From: Microbacterium sp.
GTDB taxonomy: Bacteria; Actinomycetota; Actinomycetes; Actinomycetales; Microbacteriaceae
Reading direction: 5' to 3'
Assembly (NCBI GenBank): GCA_019510305.1
Contig: JAEKKN010000027.1
Location: 1-64,000, forward strand
DNA length: 64,000 bases
This document shows, piece after piece, positions 35,962-44,417 of the stretch (position 1 is the first letter of the stretch; every line of letters starts with the position of its first letter). The translations under genes were made by a program, and so were the position numbers. A model generated the notes under the pieces. That model was given only the letters and a program-made list of their open reading frames with translations. It ran no database searches and was not told the DNA's origin.

Positions 35962-36040
35962 CAGGACTTCTACTGCGGAGACGAGGGGATTTGAACCCCT
36001 GGTTCCCGTAAGGGAACTCCACCTTAGCAGGGTGGTGCAC
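35962..36040 (-). repeat. Right attachment repeat within tRNA-Ser
   Basis: The second copy of the 79-bp direct repeat (first copy at 24346-24424). Here it forms the 3' portion of the complete tRNA-Ser(GCU), so integration kept the tRNA functional. Confidence 0.88.
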
Positions 36041-36064
36041 TAGGCCGGACTATGCGACGTCTCC
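35976..36064 (-). tRNA. tRNA-Ser(GCU)
   Basis: An 89-nt gene read on the minus strand. The 7-bp acceptor stem GGAGACG/CGTCTCC pairs perfectly. The anticodon stem CCACC/GGTGG encloses the loop CTGCTAA with anticodon GCU (Ser codons AGC/AGU). A long variable arm (TTCCCTTACGGGAA) and a T arm with GTTCAAATC are present. CCA is not encoded. It is the integration site of the island on its 3' side. Confidence 0.93.
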
Positions 36065-36123
36065 AGGCATCTGGACCCGAAGGTTCGGATGCACCCTGCA
36101 AGTGTAACGGTTCTCGGGGGCGG

Positions 36124-37131
36124 TCACGAATCGGGTGCCGACGACTCCCGAACGACCAGCTCGGGCTGGAACCGCACCCGCCGGTCGTGCTCGACGCCTT
36201 CGAGTTCCTTGAACAGCAGGTCGACGCCCGTCCAGCCCAACAGCCGAGCGGGCTGGCGCACCGAGCTCAGCGGGACGACCGTGGCCGAGGCGAAGTCGAT
36301 GTCGTCGTAGCCGACCATCGCGATGTCCTCCGGAACCCGCACTGCGGCACCGAAGCTGAACGCCTGCAGCAGCCCGACGGCGAGCAGATCATTCGCCGCG
36401 AACACGGCGTCCGGTCGCGCGTACGGCTCACGAGAAACGAGAGACTCCCCCGCGGCGCGGCCCTGCAGCACCGTGAGCGAGGGCTGCTCGATCACCTCGA
36501 GCTCGGCTCCCGGCACGGCGTGCACCGCGGCCTCCGCTCCGGCGAGCCGGTCGGCGACCTGCTGTACCGACCGCGGACCGCACACGTAGGCGATGCGGCG
36601 TCGGCCAGAGGCGAGCAGATGCTCCGCGGCCAGGCGCCCGCCTTCGACGTCATCCACCGAGACCGAGGGCAGCACGCCCTGCTCGACCTCCCGGTCGACG
36701 AGGATCACCGGCATCCCGCCTGACACGAAGCGATGCACGGCGGTGAGATCGTCGGATGCCGGCGTCAGCAGCACCCCGTTGACCCGCTGCTCCTGGAACA
36801 GCTCGAGATGCGCTTCCTGGCGCGCGTCCTGCTCGTCGCTGTTGCCGAGCAGCACGGTCATGCCGGCATCCGCTGCCCTGTCTTCCGCGCCACGGGCGAC
36901 CTCGGCGAAGAACGGGTTCCCGATGTCGGGGACGACGAGTCCGATGCTGCGACTGCGGCCCGCGCGCAGCTGCCGAGCGGCGTCGTTGCGCACGAAACCC
37001 AGTTCCTGGATGACGCGCTGCACCCGTTCCACGGTGCGTGCCGACACGCGCTCAGGCTGATTGAGCACGTTCGACACGGTGCCGACCGAGACGCCCGCCG
37101 CGGCTGCGACGTCTTTCACCCCAACGGCCAT
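36124..37131 (-). CDS. LacI family transcriptional regulator
   Basis: 335 residues with an N-terminal helix-turn-helix (VKDVAAAAGVSVGTVSNVLNQP), the hinge RQLRAGRSRSIGLVVPDIGNPFFAEV and a sugar-binding core. ATG 37131 is preferred because GAGGGTGG precedes it and the HTH then begins at residue 5; the frame is open 19 codons further. It is monocistronic, next to the tRNA and outside the island. It is a candidate reader of the CTTGAAACGATTCAAG site at 47846 or of the island operators; neither link is shown. Confidence 0.9.
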   Translation of the reverse strand: MAVGVKDVAAAAGVSVGTVSNVLNQPERVSARTVERVQRVIQELGFVRNDAARQLRAGRSRSIGLVVPDIGNPFFAEVARGAEDRAADAGMTVLLGNSDEQDARQEAHLELFQEQRVNGVLLTPASDDLTAVHRFVSGGMPVILVDREVEQGVLPSVSVDDVEGGRLAAEHLLASGRRRIAYVCGPRSVQQVADRLAGAEAAVHAVPGAELEVIEQPSLTVLQGRAAGESLVSREPYARPDAVFAANDLLAVGLLQAFSFGAAVRVPEDIAMVGYDDIDFASATVVPLSSVRQPARLLGWTGVDLLFKELEGVEHDRRVRFQPELVVRESSAPDS

Positions 37132-37212
37132 TGCCACCCTCTGTTCCGAAATCGCCCCAATACTCTCACTGATCGCCGACCTCGGCATCCGCGCGCCAGC
37201 GTGACGTGGCGG

Positions 37213-37482
37213 TCAGCGCTTCCGCGACCGGACGAGGGCGCCGTGCGCGCGCATGAGCTGCGGAACCACCACATAGACCGCCAGAGGCACGACGACGAGC
37301 GTGAGCACGAAAGCGCGCAGAACCGGATTCCACTCCTCCGAGAAGGGTGCGATCGCGAACATGCCGAGGGTCACGAGCGGGAAGATCGCGAGCCATGTGA
37401 TCACTGCCCTGATATGGACCGACGGCGGCGCCGTGGCGACGGCGCTACGGGCTGTGGTGGTCTGAGCGGATTCCTGCGACAT
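37213..37482 (-). CDS. Small two-helix membrane protein
   Basis: About 89 residues from ATG 37482 (AGGA upstream), or 99 from ATG 37512. A Thr/Ala-rich leader, two hydrophobic helices (AVITWLAIFPLVTLGMFAI and LRAFVLTLVVVPLAVYVVV) and a basic tail. The short loop between helices is SEEWNP. The family is not recognised; similar two-helix proteins occur next to monooxygenases. It is divergent from the XRE-cupin regulator, which may control it. Confidence 0.65.
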   Translation of the reverse strand: MSQESAQTTTARSAVATAPPSVHIRAVITWLAIFPLVTLGMFAIAPFSEEWNPVLRAFVLTLVVVPLAVYVVVPQLMRAHGALVRSRKR

Positions 37483-37656
37483 GGTGGTGTTCCTGTTCTC
37501 TGCGATGGTCATGGCCGATTCGGCGGTGATCTCGAACGGCAGAGCCGATCCGCTGACACGCGGCGGGGCGGCTCACGCCACCCGCATCATGACAACGGCG
37601 CAGTCCCCGTGGGAATTCCTGTTGCTGAAAGCGGGATGACATGCTCTCATGGGTCC

Positions 37657-38262
37657 GTGAGCACCTCACAGCGCATCGAAACGGAACTCAGCCAGATCGC
37701 GCCCCGGCTGCGCCTCGCACGGCAGAAGAAGAACATCACCCTCGAACAGCTGTCCGGCACGACCGGCATCTCGAAGAGCACGCTCTCGCGCCTCGAATCC
37801 GGCCAGCGCAGACCGAGCCTCGAGCTCCTCCTGCCTGTGGTCGCCGCCCTCGGTGTGCCGTTCGATCAGATCGTCGCCTCTCCCCGTGTGGAGGACCCGC
37901 GGGTGTCCTTGAAGACGACGCGCGCCGACGGCCGCACCTTCACCCGGCTCTCTGCCACGAGTGGCGAACCACAGGCGTTCAAGATCACGATCCCCCCGAC
38001 CGAACGGGAGCCGGTGCTGCGCACCCACAGCGGCTACGAGTGGATCTATGTGCTCGACGGCCGGCTCCGCCTGGTGCTGGGAGAGCACGACATCGTGATG
38101 GGCCCGGGCGAGGTGGCCGAGTTCGACACCCGGAACCCGCACTGGTTCGGTTCGACGGGCGCGGGCCCGGTCGAGATGCTCAGCCTGTTCGGGGCCCACG
38201 GCGAGCGGATGCATCTGCGCGCTCGCACCGCGTCGACGACCTCTGCGCCGCCTCGATCATGA
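37657..38262 (+). CDS. XRE-cupin transcriptional regulator
   Basis: 201 residues. An N-terminal XRE helix-turn-helix at about 15-65 (LRLARQKKNITLEQLSGTTGISKSTLSRLESGQRRPSLELL) is joined to a C-terminal cupin barrel at about 115-190 (YEWIYVLDGRLRLVLGEHDIVMGPGEVAEFDTRNPHWF). Such proteins sense a small ligand through the cupin. GTG 37657 is the likely start; ATG 37636 upstream is less well placed. It is divergent from the small membrane gene and convergent with the FadR-type gene, 3 bases apart. Confidence 0.88.
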   Translation: MSTSQRIETELSQIAPRLRLARQKKNITLEQLSGTTGISKSTLSRLESGQRRPSLELLLPVVAALGVPFDQIVASPRVEDPRVSLKTTRADGRTFTRLSATSGEPQAFKITIPPTEREPVLRTHSGYEWIYVLDGRLRLVLGEHDIVMGPGEVAEFDTRNPHWFGSTGAGPVEMLSLFGAHGERMHLRARTASTTSAPPRS

Positions 38263-38265
38263 CCG

Positions 38266-39003
38266 TCAGTCGGAGCGTTCGGCGAGCAGGCGAGCGGTCG
38301 CCGTGGCCATGTGCACGGCCATCGCGGATGCCGCGGCATCGCCGTCGCCCGCGGTGACGCCCGCGAGCACGGCGTCGTGTTCGGCCGTCGCGAGCTGCGC
38401 GTGCTCGCGGTCGTGCACGGCTCGGTCGGCGTAGACCTGCAGCAGCGAGCGGATCACGTGCAGGTGATCGGTGAGCGTCGCATTGCCCGCGGCTTCTGCG
38501 AGCGCGTGGTGGAAGTCGAGATCGGCACGCGCGAAGGCGTTGAGGTCGTCGTAGGACTCGCGCATGCGCGCGACATCCTTCTCCAGACGCGCGACGATCG
38601 CGGCATCCGCCCTGGTGGCCGCGAGGCGCGCCACGAAGATCTCGAGCCCTTCGCGGAGCTCGAGCAGCTCAGCCGTGTTGCGTTCGCCGATCAGCAGACC
38701 CCAGCGCAGCGTCTGCGGCAGCAGCTCGCTCGCCGCTCCCCGCAGATACGTGCCCGAACCGGGGCGCACATCGACGATGCCGAGGATCTCGAGCGCAGCG
38801 AGCGCTTCGCGCACCGCGGAACGCCCCACGCCGAGCGTCGTCGCCAGTTGCCGCTCAGGCGGAAGCCGAGTGCCGGCGGCGATGGAGCCGCCGGTGAACA
38901 GGTCGAGCATCCGCCTGGCGACCTCGGAGACCGGAGTGCCCGTGGGCAGCACGCCCAGCGCGGCCGTGATCTCGGCGGAGCGGTCGTCTGGAAACGCGGG
39001 CAT
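38266..39003 (-). CDS. GntR/FadR family regulator (FCD domain)
   Basis: 245 residues. A winged helix-turn-helix at about 25-90 (RLPPERQLATTLGVGRSAVREALAALEILGIVDVRPGSGTYL) is followed by an all-helical FCD ligand domain with the metal-binding pattern DLDFHHALAEAAGN. It is divergent from the apionate operon starting at 39145, with two TTGGTCAACCGGTT boxes in the gap, so it is almost certainly its regulator, probably released by a sugar acid of that pathway. Confidence 0.92.
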   Translation of the reverse strand: MPAFPDDRSAEITAALGVLPTGTPVSEVARRMLDLFTGGSIAAGTRLPPERQLATTLGVGRSAVREALAALEILGIVDVRPGSGTYLRGAASELLPQTLRWGLLIGERNTAELLELREGLEIFVARLAATRADAAIVARLEKDVARMRESYDDLNAFARADLDFHHALAEAAGNATLTDHLHVIRSLLQVYADRAVHDREHAQLATAEHDAVLAGVTAGDGDAAASAMAVHMATATARLLAERSD

Positions 39004-39044
39004 GTCAACAACTTACGGCAGGGCATCGGAATGCACGGCAGATT

Positions 39045-39090
39045 TTGGTCAACCGGTTCCTGAAAATCACTTGCAATTGGTCAACCGGTT
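39045..39090. promoter_or_regulatory. Twin FadR-type operators of the apionate operon
   Basis: Two exact copies of TTGGTCAACCGGTT at 39045-39058 and 39077-39090, 32 bases (about three helical turns) apart. The second begins right after TTGCAA (39071-39076), a possible -35 box. Binding by the FadR-type protein would block both divergent promoters. Confidence 0.8.
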
Positions 39091-39144
39091 TGTCACACTG
39101 GATCCGCACACCCCTCGATCACCGTCGATGAGCCAGGAGTCACC

Positions 39145-40491
39145 GTGGACCAGAACCCCCCGACCGAGAATCCGATCGCGAAGTCCGCGATCCGCAAGGT
39201 CGCCATCCGCCTCGTGCCCTTCGTGGCACTGATGTTCTTCATCAACTACCTCGACCGCACCGCGATCGGCTTCGCATCGCCGAACGGCATGAACGACGAC
39301 CTGGGTCTGAGCGCAGCTCAGTTCGGCTTCGCCTCAGGCGTCTTCTTCATCGGCTACATCCTTCTCGAGGTGCCGTCGAACCTCGCACTGCACCGCTTCG
39401 GCGCCCGCCGCTGGCTCGCCCGCATCATGGTGAGCTGGGGCATCGTCGCGCTGCTGTTCACGTGGGTGCAGAACTTCGAGCAGCTCATCGGGCTCCGCTT
39501 CCTCCTCGGAGTGGCCGAGGCCGGCTTCTTCCCCGGGGCGATCCTGTTCCTGAGCCTCTGGGTGCCCGCGCAGTACCGCGGCCGCATCCTCATGCTGTTC
39601 TACCTGGCACAGCCCCTGACCACCGTGATCGGCGCCCCGCTCGCCGGCGCGCTGATCCAGCAGCACGGCACGTTCTTCGGTCTCGAGGGCTGGCGTTTCA
39701 TGTTCATGGGCGTCGCGCTCCCCGCGATCATCGTCGGCGTCATCGCGTGGTTCTACCTCAAGGACAAACCATCCGACGCCAAGTGGCTGACCGCCGAGGA
39801 GCAGACCTGGCTGACCGGCGCCCTCGAGGCCGAACGAGCCGCCACCGGTGCCGAGCAGAAGCACGTGTCCGCGCGCTTCGCGTTCTCGAGCGGACGCGTG
39901 TGGATGCTGTCGTTCATCTACTTCGGGTTCATCTACGGCCTCTACTCGCTGGCGTTCTTCCTGCCCACCATCATCGAGGGCTTCCAGGCCCAGTCGGGCG
40001 TCACGTACGACGTCGTGCAGAAGGGCCTGATCACCGCGATCCCGTATCTCCCCGCCGCCATCGTGATGTACTTCTGGTCGCGCGATGCCGGCAAGCGGGG
40101 CCTGAAGACCTGGCACATCGCGGCGCCGGCCATCGCGGGAGCCGTCTCGATCCCGCTCGCCCTGTTCGCCGGCTCCCCCGCCGCCACGATCGCCGTCATC
40201 ACGATCACCGCCTGCGCGATCTTCGCGGCTCTGCCGAACTTCTGGACGCTGCCGACGCAGTTCCTCACCGGCGTCGCCGCGGCAGCCGGGGTGGCCCTGA
40301 TCAACACGATCGGCAACCTGGCGGGCTTCAGCGCCCCGTACATCACCGGCGCCGTGCACGACTGGACCGGCGGCTACGAGATCCCGATGTTCATCGTCGG
40401 CGGGTTCATGCTGCTCTCGGCCGTCCTCATGGTCGTCCTCTCCCGCCAGCGCACGAACGCCCCGGTGCTCGTCGAAGAGGTCGCATCGTGA
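39145..40491 (+). CDS. MFS transporter, anion:cation symporter type
   Basis: 448 residues with 12 membrane helices. Features of the ACS branch are FFINYLDRTAIGFA in helix 1, EVPSNLALHRFGARRWLARIM, and GLRFLLGVAEAGFFPGAILFLSLWVP. ACS proteins mostly import carboxylates such as tartrate, hexuronates and phthalate, which would fit D-apionate better than neutral apiose. GTG 39145 is preceded by AGGAG at five bases. It is the first gene of the nine-gene operon and overlaps the kinase gene by 4 bases. Confidence 0.9.
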   Translation: MDQNPPTENPIAKSAIRKVAIRLVPFVALMFFINYLDRTAIGFASPNGMNDDLGLSAAQFGFASGVFFIGYILLEVPSNLALHRFGARRWLARIMVSWGIVALLFTWVQNFEQLIGLRFLLGVAEAGFFPGAILFLSLWVPAQYRGRILMLFYLAQPLTTVIGAPLAGALIQQHGTFFGLEGWRFMFMGVALPAIIVGVIAWFYLKDKPSDAKWLTAEEQTWLTGALEAERAATGAEQKHVSARFAFSSGRVWMLSFIYFGFIYGLYSLAFFLPTIIEGFQAQSGVTYDVVQKGLITAIPYLPAAIVMYFWSRDAGKRGLKTWHIAAPAIAGAVSIPLALFAGSPAATIAVITITACAIFAALPNFWTLPTQFLTGVAAAAGVALINTIGNLAGFSAPYITGAVHDWTGGYEIPMFIVGGFMLLSAVLMVVLSRQRTNAPVLVEEVAS

Positions 40492-42257
40492 CCCGCCTGT
40501 GGAACGATCCCGCCGACTTCGCCGACGAGATGATCGAGGGCTTCGTCGCCGCGAACGCTCGCTCCGTGCGGCGCGTGCCCGGCGGCGTCGTCCGAAGCAC
40601 GGTCGTGCCCGAGGGACAGGTGGTCGTGGTCGTCGGCGGCGGATCCGGTCACTACCCGGCCTTCGGCGGCCTGGTCGGACAGGGCCTCGCCCACGGCGCC
40701 GCGATGGGCAACCTCTTCGCCTCGCCCTCGACGCAGCAGGTGTACGCGGTCGCGAAGGCCGCCGACCGCGGTGCCGGCGTGTTCTTCAGCTACGGCAACT
40801 ATGCCGGCGACGTGCTGAACTTCGATGCCGCTCAGGAGAGGCTGCGCGCCGAGGGCATCCCCGCGCAGACCGTCACCGTGACCGATGACATCTTCAGCGC
40901 CGCGCCGGCCGAGAAGCACAAGCGCCGCGGGATCGCGGGCGATCTGACCGTGTTCCGCGCCGCCGCAGCCGCGGCCGAGGCCGGCTACGACCTCGACGAG
41001 GTGACCAGGGTCGCAGCGCTCGCGAACGAGCGGACCCGCTCATTCGGCGTCGCTTTCACGGGCTGCACGCTGCCCGGCGCCCCTGCCCCGCTGTTCACTG
41101 TGCCGGAGGGCCGCATGGCGATCGGCCTCGGCATCCACGGCGAGCCCGGCGTCGACGAGACCGGCATCCCCACGGCCGACGAACTCGCAGCGCTCCTGGT
41201 CGGCAGGCTCCTGGCCGAAGTACCAGAGGGCGTCGCTGTCGCGGGCGCCCGCGTCGTTCCCATCCTCAACGGTCTCGGCTCCCTGAAGTACGAGGAGATG
41301 TTCGTCGTCTATCGGCGCATCGCCGAATTGCTGACGGAGGCGGGGGCCGTGATCGTCGACCCGCACGTGGGCGAGTACTGCACGAGCTTCGACATGGCCG
41401 GCACCTCGCTGACCCTGTTCTGGCTCGACGAAGAGCTCGAGCGTCTCTGGGACACTCCCGTCGACGCGCCGGCCTACCGCCGCGGATCGGTCGTCGCGGC
41501 CGCCCAGGCAGAGGCCGCCGAGATCACCGCGGCCGAGGATCTGATCGTCCCCGGAGACGCGGCGTCGCAATCCCTCGCGCAGCACGTGCGCGAGGCTCTG
41601 CGGGTCGTCGTGCGGACGATCGACGACAACGTCGACAAACTCGGCCGCATCGACTCGATCGCCGGTGACGGCGACCACGGCATCGGCATGCAGCGCGGCT
41701 CGCACGCGGCTCTCGCCGCCGGCACGGCTGCAGTCGAGGCGGGTGCCGGCGCGCAGACCGCCCTGCAGCGTGCGGCAGACGCCTGGGCCGACAGGGCCGG
41801 CGGCACCTCGGGAGCGCTCTGGGGCGTCATCCTCAACGCCGTCGCCTCGCATCTGGGAGACGTGGGGAGCCCGGATGCCGCGGCCCTCGCCGCCGGTGTC
41901 GCCGACGGAGTGCGGGGCGTGCAGACCTACGGCAAGGCCGAGGTCGGCGACAAGACCATGGTCGACGCCCTCGTGCCGTTCACCACGACGCTGACCTCGG
42001 CTCTCGATGACGGCTCACGCCTCGTCGACGCATGGACGAGCGCCGCGGCCGCCGCCACCCGTGCGGCTCAGGCCAGCGCCGACCTTCTCCCGCGGATGGG
42101 TCGTGCACGCACGCACGGCGAGCACGCGATCGGCACCCCCGACCCCGGCGCGTTCTCCTTCGCGGTGATCACCACTGCTCTCGGCGACCTGCTCGCCGAC
42201 GCTTCGACAAGCTCAGCGACCCAGGGCGCGGTCTCAGCGACCCCCGACAATCGATAG
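40488..42257 (+). CDS. lerK: ATP-dependent erythrulose kinase (DhaK-DhaL fusion)
   Basis: 589 residues: a DhaK domain at 1-330 ([11 protein letters not shown], and the covalent substrate His217 in GIHGEPG), then a DhaL domain at about 370-570 (the Mg-ATP motif [20 protein letters not shown]). Single-chain fusions use ATP and phosphorylate dihydroxyacetone or four-carbon ketoses. Beside RpiB-like and TPI-like genes it fits L-erythrulose kinase (LerK), giving L-erythrulose 1-phosphate. GTG 40488 overlaps the MFS stop. The last 20 residues ([14 protein letters not shown]) derive from a dispersed CTTCGACAAGCTCAG repeat and are not part of the fold. Confidence 0.85.
   Translation: MTRLWNDPADFADEMIEGFVAANARSVRRVPGGVVRSTVVPEGQVVVVVGGGSGHYPAFGGLVGQGLAHGAAMGNLFASPSTQQVYAVAKAADRGAGVFFSYGNYAGDVLNFDAAQERLRAEGIPAQTVTVTDDIFSAAPAEKHKRRGIAGDLTVFRAAAAAAEAGYDLDEVTRVAALANERTRSFGVAFTGCTLPGAPAPLFTVPEGRMAIGLGIHGEPGVDETGIPTADELAALLVGRLLAEVPEGVAVAGARVVPILNGLGSLKYEEMFVVYRRIAELLTEAGAVIVDPHVGEYCTSFDMAGTSLTLFWLDEELERLWDTPVDAPAYRRGSVVAAAQAEAAEITAAEDLIVPGDAASQSLAQHVREALRVVVRTIDDNVDKLGRIDSIAGDGDHGIGMQRGSHAALAAGTAAVEAGAGAQTALQRAADAWADRAGGTSGALWGVILNAVASHLGDVGSPDAAALAAGVADGVRGVQTYGKAEVGDKTMVDALVPFTTTLTSALDDGSRLVDAWTSAAAAATRAAQASADLLPRMGRARTHGEHAIGTPDPGAFSFAVITTALGDLLADASTSSATQGAVSATPDNR
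42202..42221 (+). repeat. CTTCGACAAGCTCAG dispersed repeat in the lerK 3' end
   Basis: The 20-base core lies inside the reading frame just before the lerK stop, followed by a half copy at 42232. The same core recurs in lerI and apnO of this operon. Confidence 0.65.
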
Positions 42258-42265
42258 GAAACCTC

Positions 42266-42736
42266 ATGACCGACCAGCTCCGCCTCGTGATCGGCTGCGA
42301 TGACGCCGGATTCGACTACAAGGAGATCCTCAAGAAGGACCTCGAGAGCAGCGACGGCGTCGCATCCGTCATCGATGTGGGCGTTGATGCCGACGGCCAC
42401 ACCGCCTATCCCCGTGTGGCGATCGCCGCCGCCGAACTCGTCGCAGCCGGCGAGGCCGACCGCGCTCTGCTCATCTGCGGCACGGGCCTCGGCGTCGCGA
42501 TCGCCGCGAACAAGGTGCCGGGTGTCCGCGCGGTCACCGCTCACGACTCGTTCTCGGTCGAGCGCGGAGTGCTCTCGAACAACGCGCAGATCCTCACGAT
42601 GGGTCAGCGGGTCGTCGGCGTAGAGCTCGCCCGCCGACTCGTGCGCGAGTGGCTCACCTACCGCTTCGACACCTCGAGCGCGAGCGCCGACAAGGTGGCC
42701 GTGATCGACGCCTACGAGAGCACCGGATCCTGCTGA
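42266..42736 (+). CDS. derI: RpiB/LacAB-type isomerase, probable D-erythrulose 4-phosphate isomerase
   Basis: 156 residues, typical of RpiB. The phosphate- and substrate-binding signature [37 protein letters not shown] and the C-terminal helix are present. In threitol, erythritol and apionate pathways this family converts D-erythrulose 4-phosphate to D-erythrose 4-phosphate (DerI), which enters the pentose phosphate pathway. AGGAAA precedes ATG 42266. Its stop overlaps the next start (TGATG). Ribose 5-phosphate isomerase activity is an alternative. Confidence 0.85.
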   Translation: MTDQLRLVIGCDDAGFDYKEILKKDLESSDGVASVIDVGVDADGHTAYPRVAIAAAELVAAGEADRALLICGTGLGVAIAANKVPGVRAVTAHDSFSVERGVLSNNAQILTMGQRVVGVELARRLVREWLTYRFDTSSASADKVAVIDAYESTGSC

Positions 42737-43626
42737 TGTCGCAGGTCACCGTCGGCGTGAGCCTGAAGATGTACTTCGGGCACGAGCGGGCGCGCTCCTG
42801 GTTCGACGCGGTCGCCGCCAGGGTGCGCGATCACGCCGCCGTCCGCAGCGGCGCCGTCGAACTCTTCGTCACGCCCACGTACCTGCAGGTGCTCCCCGCC
42901 GTCAGCGCGTTCGCCGGGACCGCCGTGCGCATCGGCGGTCAGGACGTCTCGGCCGAGGACTCCGGCCCTTTCACGGGCGAGGTGTCCGCCGCCGAGCTGG
43001 CCGAAGTGGGCGCGACGATCGCCGAGATCGGTCACGCCGAACGCCGCCGCCTGTACGGCGAGACCGACGAGGTCACCGCGGCGAAGACCCGCGCCGCCCT
43101 GCGCGCGGGTATCACTCCACTGCTCTGCATCGGAGAGACCGAGCGGCAGAGCCCCGCCGATGCCGCGGTCGTGGCCGTCGCGCAGCTGCGCTCCGCGCTC
43201 GAGGGGGCGAATGCCGGGGCCGTGATCGTCGCCTACGAGCCCGTGTGGGCGATCGGCGCCCCCGAGCCCGCAGGGCACGAGCACATCCGGGTGGTCGCCG
43301 CGGCACTCCGTCAGACGGTGAACACGGATGCCGACCGCACCGGTTCCGCCGTGATCTACGGCGGGGCCGCAGGTCCCGGGCTGCTGACTTCGCTCGGCGA
43401 CGCCGTCGACGGCGTGTTCCTCGGCCGCTTCGCCCACGACCCGGACGCCCTCCTGCGTGTGGTCGACGAAGCAGCAGAGCTGGCCGCCCTTCGACAGGCT
43501 CAGGGACCCAGCAGGGTTGCTCAGGGAGCCAGCAGGGTTGCTCAGGGACCCCGCGGGCTCGCGGAGCCTGTCGACGCCCCCGACGCCCCCGACGCCCCCG
43601 ACGCCCCCGACGGAGCCGACGCATGA
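42736..43626 (+). CDS. lerI: Triosephosphate isomerase-like, probable L-erythrulose 1-phosphate isomerase
   Basis: 296 residues. The TIM catalytic residues are all visible: Lys in VSLKMYF, His in EIGHAERR and Glu in AYEPVWAIG; VIYGGAAGP is the phosphate loop. A second TPI copy in a tetrose operon fits LerI, which converts L-erythrulose 1-phosphate to D-erythrulose 4-phosphate. The true fold ends near residue 253; the remaining tail is encoded by repeat DNA (two 21-bp units, an inverted repeat and four GACGCCCCC units) giving an Ala/Pro/Asp-rich extension. It overlaps the next gene by ATGA. Confidence 0.85.
   Translation: MSQVTVGVSLKMYFGHERARSWFDAVAARVRDHAAVRSGAVELFVTPTYLQVLPAVSAFAGTAVRIGGQDVSAEDSGPFTGEVSAAELAEVGATIAEIGHAERRRLYGETDEVTAAKTRAALRAGITPLLCIGETERQSPADAAVVAVAQLRSALEGANAGAVIVAYEPVWAIGAPEPAGHEHIRVVAAALRQTVNTDADRTGSAVIYGGAAGPGLLTSLGDAVDGVFLGRFAHDPDALLRVVDEAAELAALRQAQGPSRVAQGASRVAQGPRGLAEPVDAPDAPDAPDAPDGADA
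43487..43608 (+). repeat. Composite repeat in the lerI 3' end
   Basis: TCGACAGGCT (43491-43500) and its inverse AGCCTGTCGA (43565-43574) enclose two exact-but-one-base copies of a 21-bp unit (43508-43528, 43529-43549). Four GACGCCCCC units (43573-43608) follow. The whole is translated as the lerI tail. Confidence 0.75.
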
Positions 43627-44417
43627 TCGGCCTCGGCACGTACTCGTACTTCTGGCAGCACTCCGACCGCGTGCCGGAACCGCTGACCCTGATCGGCGCC
43701 TTCGAAGACACTCGAGCGCAGGGCGTCGACTTGTTCCAGATCTGCGACTACGGCCCCCTCGAGTGGATGAGCGCGGCAGAGCTGCGCAACGCGGCCTCCG
43801 CCGCGAGCGCGCTCGGGCTCACGATCGAGCTCGGCACCAAAGGGGTGGAGCCAGAGCATCTGCGGCAGCTCCTGGAGCTCGCAGAGGTCTTCGACGCCCG
43901 CCTGGTGCGCAGCATGCTCTACGGCCCCGCGTCGCGACCAACGCTCGACGAGGCCGAGGACTGGCTGCGCGGCAGCATCCGCTCCTTCGAGTCCGCAGGG
44001 ATCGACCTCGCGCTGGAGACCTACGAGCAGGTCGGCACCGCCGATCTCGTCGGTCTCGTGGAAAGAGTCGGCAGCGAACGGCTGGGCATCTGCCTCGACC
44101 CGGCGAACGTCGTCGCCCGCCTCGAGCAGCCGCGCACGTGCGTCGAGCTCGCCGCACCCTTCGTCAAGAACGTGCACGTCAAGGACTTCGCCTTCGCCCG
44201 GCAGGACGGCTGGGTGGGGTTCACGTACTCCGGCGCCGCCATGGGAACCGGGCTTCACGACTACCCCCATCTGCTCACCACGATCAGACCTCGTGAACGC
44301 GAGATCAACGAGATCGTCGAGCACTGGCTGCCCTGGCAGGGCGACGCCGAGACCACCATCCGAACCGAGCGGGAATGGACCCGCATCACTCTCGAACATC
44401 TGAGGAGCACATCATGA
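43623..44417 (+). CDS. oiaC: Sugar isomerase-like TIM barrel, probable 3-oxo-isoapionate decarboxylase
   Basis: 264 residues of the xylose-isomerase/AP-endonuclease-2 barrel. Metal-ligand candidates are Glu in LALETYEQ, Asp and Asn in GICLDPANVV, and His in KNVHVKDF. Position between LerI and ApnO, and the need for a step from 3-oxo-isoapionate to L-erythrulose, make it the OiaC decarboxylase. The family is certain, the exact reaction inferred from context. Its start and stop overlap both neighbours by ATGA. Confidence 0.75.
   Translation: MIGLGTYSYFWQHSDRVPEPLTLIGAFEDTRAQGVDLFQICDYGPLEWMSAAELRNAASAASALGLTIELGTKGVEPEHLRQLLELAEVFDARLVRSMLYGPASRPTLDEAEDWLRGSIRSFESAGIDLALETYEQVGTADLVGLVERVGSERLGICLDPANVVARLEQPRTCVELAAPFVKNVHVKDFAFARQDGWVGFTYSGAAMGTGLHDYPHLLTTIRPREREINEIVEHWLPWQGDAETTIRTEREWTRITLEHLRSTS

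Larger units (their letters stand above)
24346..36040. mobile_element. tRNA-Ser-integrated genomic island with secreted hemicellulase cargo
   Basis: It is bounded by a perfect 79-bp direct repeat, one unit being 11.6 kb. The right copy forms the 3' end of an intact tRNA-Ser(GCU). A tyrosine-integrase remnant lies next to the right copy, as expected for tRNA-targeting islands. Cargo: GH62, modular GH43, other secreted proteins, MarR and OhrR regulators and a glutathione peroxidase. No conjugation or phage structural genes are seen, and several genes are broken, so the island looks immobile and partly degraded. Confidence 0.82.

Noticed and set aside
43573..43608. Four GACGCCCCC units as a possible CRISPR or regulatory repeat
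   Set aside because: They are contiguous 9-mers without spacers inside lerI; a translated minisatellite, not an array. No CRISPR array or cas gene was seen in the window.
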